Shown: one piece after another, positions 47,258 through 55,820 of the stretch
Layout: each line of letters starts with the position of its first letter
Position numbering within the stretch: the first letter of the stretch is position 1
Assembly: GCF_900142175.1 (NCBI RefSeq)
Contig: NZ_FQZX01000002.1
Location: forward strand, 229,317 to 293,316
From: Maribacter aquivivus
GTDB taxonomy: Bacteria; Bacteroidota; Bacteroidia; Flavobacteriales; Flavobacteriaceae
Reading direction: 5' to 3'
DNA: 64,000 bases
Notes under the pieces: model-generated
The model's database searches: none
What the model was told of the DNA's origin: nothing
Seen by the model: the letters and a program-made list of their open reading frames with translations, nothing else
Position numbers and translations under genes: made by a program

Positions 47258-47761
47258 ATGAGTAGAGGGTTTGTTAAAGAAGAAGATCAAGAAGAAATAC
47301 CTATGGTGCCGCCAAGGGCAGATTTACCTAACGGAGCGGTTAATTATGTCACCGAAATAGGGTATAACAATTTATTGGAAGAAAGAAATGCTTTATCGCT
47401 TGAAAAAGAATCTTTACAACATGACAATGAGAAAGAAAGACGTATTGCAAGTAATTTAATCAATGCTAAACTACAATTGCTGAATGAGCGAATTGCTAGC
47501 GCAAAAATTGTAAGTCTAAATGAACAACCTAAGAACGAGGTTCGTTTTGGTGCAACGGTAAAAGTAGTAATTGATAATGCTGAAACACCACAACAATTTC
47601 AAATAGTTGGTGTTGATGAAGCAAACATAGCAAAAGGTAAAATATCATTTTTATCTCCTATTGCTCGAATATTAATATCTAAACATATTGGTGATACTGC
47701 TACATTACAATTAGGTAAAGTAGAGCGCGTGTTTGAAATTATGGAGATATCGTACACGTGA
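47258..47761 (+). CDS. GreA/GreB-like transcription factor
   Basis: A 167-residue protein. An N-terminal coiled-coil-like helix region (residues 25-85) precedes a GreA/GreB C-terminal domain (VRFGATVKVVIDNAETPQQFQIVGVDEAN ... GKISFLSPIARILISKHIGDTATL). Compared with canonical GreA (~158 residues) the N-terminus is different and acidic (EEDQEEIPMVPP). It may act as a Gre-type factor or as an RNAP secondary-channel competitor. It is a single gene with its own terminator, separated from the regulator by 180 nt. Confidence 0.82.
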   Translation: MSRGFVKEEDQEEIPMVPPRADLPNGAVNYVTEIGYNNLLEERNALSLEKESLQHDNEKERRIASNLINAKLQLLNERIASAKIVSLNEQPKNEVRFGATVKVVIDNAETPQQFQIVGVDEANIAKGKISFLSPIARILISKHIGDTATLQLGKVERVFEIMEISYT

Positions 47762-47807
47762 TAAACGCAGTACATTAATGAAGTAAATTATAATCTGCTA
47801 TGAATAA

Positions 47808-47834
47808 AAACGAGGACCTAATTGGTCCTCGTTT
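47808..47834. terminator. Bidirectional terminator
   Basis: An 11-bp stem AAACGAGGACC with a 5-nt loop. The genes on either side converge here. Confidence 0.88.
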
Positions 47835-47860
47835 CTTATAAACTATATATCTAAATACGC

Positions 47861-48418
47861 TTATTCTTCGCTTGACATTGCATCACTCATTTCTAATTCT
47901 TCATCCATTGAATTATCAACCGGAACAGAATCTTTAATAATATTGAATTTTTCTACACGCTCCATATCATCCTCTTCACCAGAGAAATAAGGAAAAACAT
48001 CCATAATTGGAGATTCCGCAATAGAAGGTACAGAGTATTCACCCATTGTATCTTTCATAACACTTATGGTATTATCATAAGCTTCCTTTACGTCGTTTGC
48101 CTGTATCAATAAATACATATTGGTTTTGCGTTCTTTGCCACTTTCTTCATCAAAAGCAATTAAAGACACTTTAGATTTAAACCATCTGTCTGAATTCTCG
48201 AACGGATGAATTTCAGCAAAATTAGCAACCTTTATATTCGTAATTTTTATTTCCTCCGTATCGCTTAAGTAAGCTGACATTTCTTCTGTAATTCTGCTCT
48301 CTGCTTCGGTATACGAAATAGCATCAACCAAAAAAGGTTCTGTTTTCACTTTCAACATACCTGAAGCTTCATCAAGCTTTCTATATTTTATTTTACACTC
48401 GTACCAAGTTGCGCTCAT
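47861..48418 (-). CDS. DUF4494 domain protein
   Basis: A 185-residue cytoplasmic protein starting MSATWYECKIKYRKLDEASGMLK, the usual DUF4494 N-terminus; the frame is open 26 codons further upstream but those codons lie in the leader. It is a Bacteroidota-specific family with no known activity; the fold is predicted alpha/beta with an acidic tail (EELEMSDAMSSEE). It is monocistronic and convergent with the GreA-like gene. Confidence 0.85.
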   Translation of the reverse strand: MSATWYECKIKYRKLDEASGMLKVKTEPFLVDAISYTEAESRITEEMSAYLSDTEEIKITNIKVANFAEIHPFENSDRWFKSKVSLIAFDEESGKERKTNMYLLIQANDVKEAYDNTISVMKDTMGEYSVPSIAESPIMDVFPYFSGEEDDMERVEKFNIIKDSVPVDNSMDEELEMSDAMSSEE

Positions 48419-48606
48419 ATTTTCTATTTTTTTTGGGGTGCTAAATATACTCGTTAGCCATAGTTTGCAAGGTCTAAAAATGTAATAGATATTCACAATT
48501 TAACGGTCGTGATGATAGTACGCTAAAAATTAGACACTTAGAGATATGTTGAATAATTCATAAATTTTGAACTATTGTAAAGTGTAAGAATGGAAAGGAA
48601 TCTAGA

Positions 48607-49281
48607 TTAAAACAATTCTTCTTTTACTTGGTCATAATACGAATCGCTTACAGGTATAATAACATCTGACAGTAGTAAATCCCTGCCTTTTAATCCCGTA
48701 ACGTTATTCTTATTAATAATATAAGATCGATGAACTCTCATGAACATAGAACTCGGCAGCTCTTGTTCTAAAGCTTTTAAACGCTGATTGCTAATTATTT
48801 TCTTATCACCTAAATGGAAGGTAACATACTCGCTATCACTAACTACATAAAGAATATCTTCATATTTTACTTTATGTAGGTCATAGCCAGATTTTATAGT
48901 AATGGTATCGTTCTTTTCAATAATTTTACTCGGTTTCACTTTATTTACGGCAGTAACAAAACGCTCAAACGTTATTGGTTTTAATAGGTAATCAACTGCA
49001 TTTAACTCATAACCTTCTAAGGCGTATTGTGAGTATGCTGTGGTAAAAATTATCTTAGTATTGGAATCAACCATTTTGGCAAAATCTGTTCCTTTTATTT
49101 CTGGCATTTGTATATCCAAGAACAACACGTCTACCTCATGTTCTTTCATTAATTGTAAAGCCTCTAACGGATTCTCAGCCTCGCCTACCAAATTTAAATA
49201 ATCTAACTTTTCTATATAAGTTATTAGTAGGGCACGTGCCAATTCTTCGTCATCTACGACTATACAATTTATTCTATTCAT
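48607..49281 (-). CDS. LytTR-family response regulator
   Basis: A 224-residue receiver-LytTR protein: phosphoacceptor D56 (VLFLDIQMPEIKG), LytTR domain with KSGYDLHKVKYEDILYVVSDSEYVTF and FMRVHRSYIINKNNV. Its start overlaps the end of the LytS kinase by 8 nt, an operon typical of cognate pairs. The pair is divergent from the EF-hand/CotH genes; a 21-bp-phased CACTTAA repeat in the shared upstream region is a likely binding site. Compare the regulator at 46339, which is clearly homologous. Confidence 0.93.
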   Translation of the reverse strand: MNRINCIVVDDEELARALLITYIEKLDYLNLVGEAENPLEALQLMKEHEVDVLFLDIQMPEIKGTDFAKMVDSNTKIIFTTAYSQYALEGYELNAVDYLLKPITFERFVTAVNKVKPSKIIEKNDTITIKSGYDLHKVKYEDILYVVSDSEYVTFHLGDKKIISNQRLKALEQELPSSMFMRVHRSYIINKNNVTGLKGRDLLLSDVIIPVSDSYYDQVKEELF

Positions 49282-50368
49282 TCAATTGAAGTTTTAAATT
49301 CACTTTAAAAGCTTGCGAGGTCTCGTTTATTACTAATTCATGTCGATCTGGATATAGAATTGCCAAACGTTTCTTTACATTTTCAATTCCAATACCACCA
49401 ACATCATCTTTTACAATCTTAAATTCTGGCTTGCTATTCTCTAGTTCAAAATCAATACTATTTATGGTAGCATTAATTTTTAGATTAATAAATGTGCCGG
49501 TCACTTTTTCAATATTACTATGCTTTAAGGCATTTTCCAAAAAAGGAATCAATAACATGGGTACAATTTGAATATTCTGGTTTTCGATAGTAAAAGAAGT
49601 AGTTATTGGATATGTTTTACTGCTCTTAAGACAAAATAATTTTATATAATTTTCAATATAGTCTATCTCTTTATAAAGCGGTACAATCTCTTGCTCACAC
49701 TCATATAATACATACCTAAGCATATCAGACAAATAACTAATACTCTGTTGTGTTCTTCCAGAATCTATTGCAGACAATGCATATATGTTATTTAAGGCAT
49801 TGAATAAAAAATGTGGATTGATCTGTGACTTCAACAGCTTCAATTCTGTTTGTAAAGCTTCATTTTTATTGATAACTATTTCCTCTTCTTTTCGTTGAGC
49901 AAATAGAAATATTTCAACAAGAGTGGCTATCACATAAGCAATTGCAATCAATAACAGATTAATGAAAAAACGTGATGGTGGCCTACGGTTAACATCTAAT
50001 GGCGGTCCGTCTTCAAATCTAGGTCCGGCCGCTGGTCCGCCAGCTCCCGGTCCTGGTCCAAATCTAGGTCCAGGCACCTGGTCTACGTTTTCTAACCCAA
50101 GTATTTGGTTTGGTAAAACGTTGGTTAACACTAAGGTGACTACAAAAACCGTGATTAAAGAGACTATAGTAAATGCTATATACTTTTTCTTTAATAATAA
50201 TTGAGGTACCGTATAGTAGATTAATATGGCAATCACTAAAATCTGAAATACGAGTGCCATTCCGTTTTCCACTGCAAATTGAATATCACTGCCACTAAAA
50301 ATCCAAGCAGTTGACCAAATCAGTAACCATAGCGCTACGTGAAATATAAAATTCTTATGTCTGTTCAT
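49274..50368 (-). CDS. LytS-type sensor histidine kinase with Pro/Gly-rich loop
   Basis: A 364-residue kinase: four transmembrane helices and a His_kinase domain with phosphoacceptor His186 (SQINPHFLFNALNNIYAL), N-box PFLENALKHSN and GGIGIENVKKRL. Between helices 3 and 4 lies an unusual loop rich in Pro, Gly and Arg (about residues 98-133, containing PRFGPGPGAGG and GPPLDVNRRPPSRF). It is larger than but reminiscent of the RPP/GPP loop in the paralogue at 42272, and is probably extracytoplasmic. It overlaps the regulator gene by 8 nt and is divergent from the EF-hand gene. Confidence 0.92.
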   Translation of the reverse strand: MNRHKNFIFHVALWLLIWSTAWIFSGSDIQFAVENGMALVFQILVIAILIYYTVPQLLLKKKYIAFTIVSLITVFVVTLVLTNVLPNQILGLENVDQVPGPRFGPGPGAGGPAAGPRFEDGPPLDVNRRPPSRFFINLLLIAIAYVIATLVEIFLFAQRKEEEIVINKNEALQTELKLLKSQINPHFLFNALNNIYALSAIDSGRTQQSISYLSDMLRYVLYECEQEIVPLYKEIDYIENYIKLFCLKSSKTYPITTSFTIENQNIQIVPMLLIPFLENALKHSNIEKVTGTFINLKINATINSIDFELENSKPEFKIVKDDVGGIGIENVKKRLAILYPDRHELVINETSQAFKVNLKLQLNE

Positions 50369-50462
50369 GTTGCAAATAAAAGGAATAATAATTCAAACAA
50401 ACCCCGTAAACAAGGCTATAAACAGGTGATACTAAAGTGTTCGCTGTCTAAAATATGGCTTT

Positions 50463-50490
50463 CACTTAAAAGTAAACGGCAAACACTTAA
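50463..50490 (+). promoter_or_regulatory. Putative LytTR binding site, phased direct repeat
   Basis: CACTTAA occurs at 50463-50469 and again at 50484-50490, exactly 21 bp apart (two helical turns), the spacing used by LytTR regulators such as AgrA. Inverted copies of the second site (AAGTGTT at 50435-50441) lie further upstream. The repeat sits about 30 bp before the -7 candidate at 50519, in the position of an activator site. Confidence 0.45.
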
Positions 50491-50518
50491 TGCGCTCATA
50501 TTACATTGAAGTTTCTCA

Positions 50519-50526
50519 CATCTTTG
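50519..50526 (+). promoter_or_regulatory. Putative -7 box of EF-hand/CotH operon (CATCTTTG)
   Basis: A seven-of-eight match to TAnnTTTG, 32 nt before the EF-hand ATG. It lacks a -33 element, as expected for an activator-dependent promoter. Confidence 0.4.
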
Positions 50527-50558
50527 TTCTCGAATATTAATTATTAAAATTAAAACAT

Positions 50559-50840
50559 ATGAAACGTATTACATTAAAAACAGGATTATTATTTGCCATG
50601 TTAGTTGCATTTGGAACAGTAGCAGTTAACGCACAGTCTAAAGGCGAAAAAAAAGAGCCCCCAACATTTACTGAGCTTTTAAAGCAAATGGATAAGGACG
50701 AAGACGGTCAACTTTCTAAAGACGAGGTAAAAGGACCTTTAAAAGATGATTTCGATAAAATTGATACTGATGAAGATGGTTTTCTTACTGAAGAAGAATT
50801 AGAAAAAGCTCCTAAACCAAAAGGAAGACCTAGAAACTAA
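50559..50840 (+). CDS. Secreted EF-hand calcium-binding protein
   Basis: A 93-residue exported protein. The signal peptide ends VAVNAQS. Two canonical EF-hand loops follow: DKDEDGQLSKDE (45-56) and DTDEDGFLTEEE (69-80), so it can bind two Ca ions. The C-terminal tail KAPKPKGRPRN is basic and Pro-rich. It is the first gene of the CotH operon; the CotH gene starts 27 nt downstream. Similar small EF-hand proteins occur beside CotH genes elsewhere. It may act as a calcium sensor or cofactor for the surface kinase. Confidence 0.9.
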   Translation: MKRITLKTGLLFAMLVAFGTVAVNAQSKGEKKEPPTFTELLKQMDKDEDGQLSKDEVKGPLKDDFDKIDTDEDGFLTEEELEKAPKPKGRPRN

Positions 50841-50867
50841 TTCAAATTAACCCTTAAAATTTTACAC

Positions 50868-52331
50868 ATGAGCTATAAAGATATCAAGTCTGTTTTTCCG
50901 ATTGAAAAGATCTTTTTTTTCATATTCATTTCTGTTTTTATTGCCTGTAGTGATGATGACACAGTAACAAGTACTGACGAGGAGGATGAAGAAATAATTG
51001 AAGAGGAAGAAGTTAGTACTACTGTTGACGATACCGATTTTGAAGCTACAGATTGGACCACGGCAACACACAGTAAAGATGCCGACCCAGATTTTGAAGA
51101 GGTATTTGAAGATAATGAGGTAAAACGCCTTGATATCGTTATAACCGAGGATCGTTGGGAAAGTATGTTAGATAACATGACATCTCTTTATGGTTCCTTT
51201 GGCGGATCTAGCCAAGGAGGCGGACCAGTGGGCACTACATCAACTGATGAGGATCCTATATTTGTTCCTGCAGAAGTATTCTATGAAGGCACAGAATGGT
51301 ATAAAGTTGGTGTTCGATTTAAAGGTAATTCTAGCTTACAATCTACTTGGCAAGCAGGAAACTTAAAACTTTCCTTTAAACTAGATTTTGATGAGTTTGA
51401 AGATGATTACCCCCAAATTGATAATCAACGTTTTTATGGATTTAAGAAGTTAAGCCTTAAAAACAATTTTGACGATAAATCAATGCTACGTGAAAAAGTA
51501 GCTGCAGATGTATTCCGCAGTGCAGGGTTAGCCGTTTCAAACACCGCATTTTATACGGTTTATGTTGATTATGGAGATGGTCCTATTTATTTTGGACTAT
51601 ATACACTTGTAGAAGAAGTTGATGATACCGTAATAGATGAGCAGTTTTCTGACGATGATGGAAATTTGTATAAGCCAGATGGTGATGCCGCTACTTTTGC
51701 CGCAGGTACTTATGATGAAGATGAATATGTTAAAAAAACAAATGAAGATGATGCCGATTTTTCTGATGTAGAAAGTCTTTTAAATATTCTACATGATGCG
51801 TCAAGAACAACAGATGCTGCAGCATGGAGAACAAATTTAGATGCAACACTTGATACTGATGTATTCTTGAAATACTTAGCTACCAATACTATTATTCAAA
51901 ATTGGGATACTTATGGTAGAATGTCTCACAACTACTATCTATATAATAATCCCGATAACAGTAAGTTAACGTGGATACCATGGGATAATAATGAAGCTTT
52001 ACAAACAGGTAAACAACAAGGCTCTGCAGCGTTAGATTTCTCAAATATTACAGCATCCCAATGGCCATTAATATCATACTTGTATACTGATGATGTTTAC
52101 CAAGCTAAGTATGATGCCTACGTTCAAGAAGTTATTGAAGGTCCTTTTAACGAGGCAACGGTACAAGCATTATATGCAAGCTATTCTGCGTTAATTGAAC
52201 CTTATGCAACTTCTGAAACTGAAGGGTATACCTTTTTAAACTCTAGTGCAGATTTTCAGAATGCGGTGAATGAACTAAATGCCCATGCCACAAGTAGAAC
52301 TGCGGCAGTAAATAGTTACCTAAATAGATAA
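50868..52331 (+). CDS. CotH kinase family lipoprotein
   Basis: A 487-residue lipoprotein with lipobox FIAC (C27), then a ~50-residue acidic linker and a CotH domain (about 80-430). It shows VKRLDIVITEDRWESML, VGVRFKGNSSLQ, KKLSLKNNFDDKSMLREKVAADVFR, FGLYTLVEEVDD and the active-site region WIPWDNNEAL (W369-N375). CotH proteins phosphorylate secreted or surface proteins; in Bacillus the coat protein CotB/CotG. This member is exported and lipid-anchored, so the target is probably in the periplasm or at the surface. It follows an EF-hand gene and ends in a terminator-like hairpin. Confidence 0.9.
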   Translation: MSYKDIKSVFPIEKIFFFIFISVFIACSDDDTVTSTDEEDEEIIEEEEVSTTVDDTDFEATDWTTATHSKDADPDFEEVFEDNEVKRLDIVITEDRWESMLDNMTSLYGSFGGSSQGGGPVGTTSTDEDPIFVPAEVFYEGTEWYKVGVRFKGNSSLQSTWQAGNLKLSFKLDFDEFEDDYPQIDNQRFYGFKKLSLKNNFDDKSMLREKVAADVFRSAGLAVSNTAFYTVYVDYGDGPIYFGLYTLVEEVDDTVIDEQFSDDDGNLYKPDGDAATFAAGTYDEDEYVKKTNEDDADFSDVESLLNILHDASRTTDAAAWRTNLDATLDTDVFLKYLATNTIIQNWDTYGRMSHNYYLYNNPDNSKLTWIPWDNNEALQTGKQQGSAALDFSNITASQWPLISYLYTDDVYQAKYDAYVQEVIEGPFNEATVQALYASYSALIEPYATSETEGYTFLNSSADFQNAVNELNAHATSRTAAVNSYLNR

Positions 52332-52354
52332 TAATTGTTGTTGATGTTAGCTCA

Positions 52355-52380
52355 AAGCTTCGTGAGAAATCATGGAGCTT
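52355..52380 (+). terminator. Terminator-like hairpin with GAAA loop
   Basis: An 11-bp RNA stem (AAGCUUCGUGA/UCAUGGAGCUU, two G-U pairs) closed by a stable GAAA tetraloop, followed by TATTT. It lies 24 nt after the CotH stop and probably ends or attenuates transcription before the DUF6090-like gene. Confidence 0.55.
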
Positions 52381-52426
52381 TATTTAAACATATAAAGTCT
52401 TACATCGGATACTAAAATAGCTTTCA

Positions 52427-53179
52427 ATGGTATTGTTCAGAAAGGTTAGAAATAAATTATTGCGGCTAGAAAAGTTTAAAACATACTTTATTTACGCGCT
52501 TGGCGAAATAGCATTAATAGTAGTAGGTCTATTGATTGCCTGGAAAATCAACAACTTAAATGAAATTAAAAAAAATAGGGTTGTAGAACTGAAAATTTAT
52601 AAAAGCTTAAGTCAAGAGCTGGATACAAATTTAATTGTATTGGATAGTGCTATTGTAGATTATACAAAGAGCATACAAATGCTTCAAAACACAATTAACT
52701 ATCTAGGTGTACAGCCAAAAGAATTAACGCAAGACGCCAAAAAGTTAATTGTTAATCTCAACTATGAGAAGACCATTGTAAGAAACGAGGCTATTAATTC
52801 AATAAACGCTACTAACAAATTTGAATTTATTGAAAGTGACTCTCTTAAATATTTGATTGCTGCTTACCCTAACGAGTTAGATAGCTTTAACAATCAACAA
52901 ATTAAAATTGAAAATATTATTACCAATCGGTTGAAACCGATAATAGAAAAATATATTTCGTTATTAGAAATTTTACCTGAAAATAGTTACAACTACAAGC
53001 GAGTTAAAAACTATGGTAATCAATCTAATTATCCAGAATTATTGGTTAGTAGAGAATATCAAAACGGTGTTATAGATAGACTTTTAAGAACCAAAGATCA
53101 ATTATCGATTGCCAAAAATTTAAGATTCAAAACTGAGACTATTGCAACAAAATTAAATCAAGAATTACATAGACCTTAA
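52427..53179 (+). CDS. DUF6090-like membrane protein
   Basis: A 250-residue protein with one N-terminal transmembrane helix (FIYALGEIALIVVGLLIAWKINN) followed by a helical domain with the sequence RVVELKIYKSLSQELDTNLIVLD, typical of DUF6090 proteins of Bacteroidota. The function of the family is unknown. The soluble part is probably periplasmic or cytoplasmic, unclear from charge. It starts 95 nt after the CotH gene, beyond a hairpin, so it may have its own promoter. A YHYH gene follows after 32 nt. Confidence 0.78.
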   Translation: MVLFRKVRNKLLRLEKFKTYFIYALGEIALIVVGLLIAWKINNLNEIKKNRVVELKIYKSLSQELDTNLIVLDSAIVDYTKSIQMLQNTINYLGVQPKELTQDAKKLIVNLNYEKTIVRNEAINSINATNKFEFIESDSLKYLIAAYPNELDSFNNQQIKIENIITNRLKPIIEKYISLLEILPENSYNYKRVKNYGNQSNYPELLVSREYQNGVIDRLLRTKDQLSIAKNLRFKTETIATKLNQELHRP

Positions 53180-53211
53180 TCAAATTAAATAATAATCTAA
53201 AACTCAATATC

Positions 53212-54261
53212 ATGATAGAAAAAAATAAATACTTTGTTTTAACCTGCTTCCTATTGGCTTTTACAGCTATTGGTTTTATTAGCTGTAGTAGTGATGATTC
53301 TTCAACTTCAGATGAGGCTGTAATTGAAGAGGATGACACAGAAACTGACAATGACGCTACAGATGAAGATACAAATACAGTAAGTGTTGACGCTTCTTAT
53401 TTTTATACGACTGACGGTTCGGTTACTATCACAACGGTGCCGTGTACTTTATCAGATGGCACCTCTACAGATTGTTATCAGATAGTTACGACCAGTCTAC
53501 CTGGAGATCACGAAATGGGACCATGGTGCCCTGGTAATATTGAAGATGATGCTACAGCAGGTGGTATTTGGCTTGAAGGTGGAGAAGTATATGATGTAGA
53601 TGGTGCTTTCGTTGAAAATATGGCAACATTCTATAATGATCCAAATTGGATGATGTACGATGCAAACGGAGATATTTATATTACCGATACCCAAGAGGAT
53701 TGTGAAAATGCCGCCAACCCTGATGTTGGTGAAGAATACGAAAATTTCTGTGTTGAATGTCTTCCTTCCTACATTACAGATTTAACACAAACTTGGACAA
53801 TTCCTATTACTCCGGTTGCTCAAGATTCTCCTGTGCTATTTACTACCGCAGGTGGTGGACCTGGAGGACCAGGAATAACAACAGCTCCTTCAACACGTGG
53901 CGTAGCATTAAACGGTATTGAGTTTTCTGCGCCTGCTCCCGTAGATAACATTTTGGGTGCCTATACTTTAGCTCCATTTGATGATGCTGGCGGACATATA
54001 AATGTTCACCAAGGGTATCATTACCACGCAGCAACAGGATTTAGTACTAAAATAGCACAAGATGACGGACATGCAGCCTTAATTGGTTATGCTTTAGACG
54101 GATATGGAATTTATGAATTGGCTGATAGTAGTGGTGTAGAGACTACAAACTTAGATGAATTAAGAGGACATTCTGATGATACTAGAGGTTACCATTACCA
54201 TGTAGATGCAGCTGGTAATAACAACTTTATTGATGGCTTAAAAGGTGCTTACGTAAACTAA
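53212..54261 (+). CDS. YHYH-domain lipoprotein with two YHYH motifs
   Basis: A 349-residue lipoprotein with lipobox GFISC and a highly acidic linker (EEDDTETDNDATDEDTN). The YHYH domain has the first motif GYHYHAATG (Y269-H272) and a second GYHYHVDAAG (Y327-H330), with NGIEFSAPAP and YALDGYGIYE between them. Many Cys in residues 80-190 could form disulfides. The His-Tyr motifs probably bind a metal; PF14240 has no proven activity. The DUF6702-like gene starts 6 nt downstream, and another YHYH gene lies two genes away. It is therefore part of the same functional unit as CotH. Confidence 0.87.
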   Translation: MIEKNKYFVLTCFLLAFTAIGFISCSSDDSSTSDEAVIEEDDTETDNDATDEDTNTVSVDASYFYTTDGSVTITTVPCTLSDGTSTDCYQIVTTSLPGDHEMGPWCPGNIEDDATAGGIWLEGGEVYDVDGAFVENMATFYNDPNWMMYDANGDIYITDTQEDCENAANPDVGEEYENFCVECLPSYITDLTQTWTIPITPVAQDSPVLFTTAGGGPGGPGITTAPSTRGVALNGIEFSAPAPVDNILGAYTLAPFDDAGGHINVHQGYHYHAATGFSTKIAQDDGHAALIGYALDGYGIYELADSSGVETTNLDELRGHSDDTRGYHYHVDAAGNNNFIDGLKGAYVN

Positions 54262-54267
54262 ATAGAC

Positions 54268-54900
54268 ATGAAAAAGTATATTTTTTTATTGGTTTTTTTA
54301 TGGACAACTATGGGCAGTTTTGCCCATAGTCCAGATGCGTCAACCGTTGTTTTAGCAGAGCAAAAGAACAACGTATGGGTTTTACAAATCAACGCATCGT
54401 TGACTGCTTTTCAACAAGAGGTTAGAACTCATTTTGCTGAAACCCCTTATAAAACTCCAGAAGAATTTCAAGAAATGGTAATCGCACATATTAAAAATAA
54501 TCTTCAGTTTACTTTTAATAATGGCGAGCAAATTATTTTAGGTAAAGGTGTGGTTAAATTAGGACACGAAACTAAAGTTGTTTTTGAGGTTTTAAATATA
54601 CCGACAGAGATAACTTCCGTAAATGTTTCTAACAAAGTATTTAGCGATATCAATAGAAATCAAAGTACCCTAATGATATTTAAAGAAGGCTTTGCTAAAG
54701 ATCATTTTACCCTAGATAAAACCAATGACCATACTATTACTTTGGTGGTAAAGGACAATAAGTTCATTGAAAAAACAGAACAAAATGCAGGCGTATCTCC
54801 TTCTTTAATCATCTTAGGTTTAATAGCAAGTATTTGTTTAGGTCTATTGATTAAAAATATACTGCTATTGAGAGAAAAATCGGTCAGCGAAAATATTTAA
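54268..54900 (+). CDS. DUF6702-like exported membrane protein
   Basis: A 210-residue protein with a signal peptide ending GSFAHS, a beta-rich extracytoplasmic domain (residues 22-170) and a C-terminal transmembrane helix (SLIILGLIASICLGLLI), followed by a short positive tail. The pattern VWVLQINASLTAFQQEV and FEVLNIPTEITSVNV resembles DUF6702 proteins, often next to SCO or cytochrome-related genes. It is only 6 nt after the YHYH gene. A metal or cofactor delivery role is conceivable because of the neighbours, but unproven. Confidence 0.65.
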   Translation: MKKYIFLLVFLWTTMGSFAHSPDASTVVLAEQKNNVWVLQINASLTAFQQEVRTHFAETPYKTPEEFQEMVIAHIKNNLQFTFNNGEQIILGKGVVKLGHETKVVFEVLNIPTEITSVNVSNKVFSDINRNQSTLMIFKEGFAKDHFTLDKTNDHTITLVVKDNKFIEKTEQNAGVSPSLIILGLIASICLGLLIKNILLLREKSVSENI

Positions 54901-55023
54901 TCTTAATCTAAAACCAGATTCGCTTAATAGAACGCGGAGTTCACTGATTATTGAAATCTGGTATGTCCTTAGTTATTAGTATTGTAGTGTTAAATCGCTG
55001 AAATCAAGCTCAAATTAAATATT

Positions 55024-55818
55024 ATGAAAAAAAATAGTCTAAAAAGAATTCCCCAAGTGTCATTTGTTTTGGCATTATCATTCATCACATTAATTGCATG
55101 TAGTAGCGATAGTATTGATGATGACATTACAGAAGAGATTGCAAGTACTGATGACTCTGAAGATGAATCTGAAGAAGTTGTAACAGAATTACATGCTGCA
55201 TATGCTGCCTTTAATTCAGATGCGGTAACTGTATATTTAGATGGTTCAGAAGTTGTGATTGAAACAACAGGTTTACCAAATCATGAAACCGTTTATTGGG
55301 GAGAAGGTAACGCCTTATACAGAGAAGAATCTGACGTCGCTACGACACCTAGCATTATGTCTAGTAATAATAATGCGACTACCATTCGTGTAGATGCTAC
55401 TCCAAATTTAACCGGTAGTACTGTTGAAACAGTATTGAATACAATAGGTATTGCTGTTAGTGGTTCTTCTATATTCAACGACCAAGAAGGTGGTGGCGCT
55501 TTAGACCAAGCTGCGGCTAGTTTAGATTGGACAGGGGCTCATATTGGTCCTGGTGTATATCACTATCATTTAGAACCAAAAGCGTTCTCGGATGATGATG
55601 AAAATTTAGTAGGTGTTTTGTTAGACGGTGTTTTTCTTTATGGTCGTAAATGTAATTCAACGGGAGATTATCCTTCAGATCTAGATGCTTCTGGCGGACA
55701 TACCACTACTACTCAATACACTGATGGTGAAGAAGAATATCATTACCATATTATAAATGAAGTTTATTCAACAACAGGATCATACTTAGCATTTGCAGGT
55801 CCTTACCAAGGCTATTAA
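55024..55818 (+). CDS. YHYH-domain lipoprotein
   Basis: A 264-residue lipoprotein with lipobox TLIAC and an acidic linker. The YHYH domain contains VYHYHLEP (Y179-H182), FNDQEGGGALDQ, VLLDGVFLYGRKC and a second motif EYHYHIINEVY (Y239-H242). It is shorter than the paralogue at 53212 and has fewer Cys. The next gene starts 2 nt after its stop, so it is cotranscribed with the MORN lipoprotein and SCO. The three YHYH proteins of the window (43338, 53212, 55024) are clearly distinct, not recent duplicates. Confidence 0.87.
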   Translation: MKKNSLKRIPQVSFVLALSFITLIACSSDSIDDDITEEIASTDDSEDESEEVVTELHAAYAAFNSDAVTVYLDGSEVVIETTGLPNHETVYWGEGNALYREESDVATTPSIMSSNNNATTIRVDATPNLTGSTVETVLNTIGIAVSGSSIFNDQEGGGALDQAAASLDWTGAHIGPGVYHYHLEPKAFSDDDENLVGVLLDGVFLYGRKCNSTGDYPSDLDASGGHTTTTQYTDGEEEYHYHIINEVYSTTGSYLAFAGPYQGY

Positions 55819-55820
55819 AA

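Noticed and set aside
54913..54962. ACCAGATT ... AATCTGGT inverted repeat as a terminator after the DUF6702-like gene
   Set aside because: The loop is over 30 nt and there is no T run.
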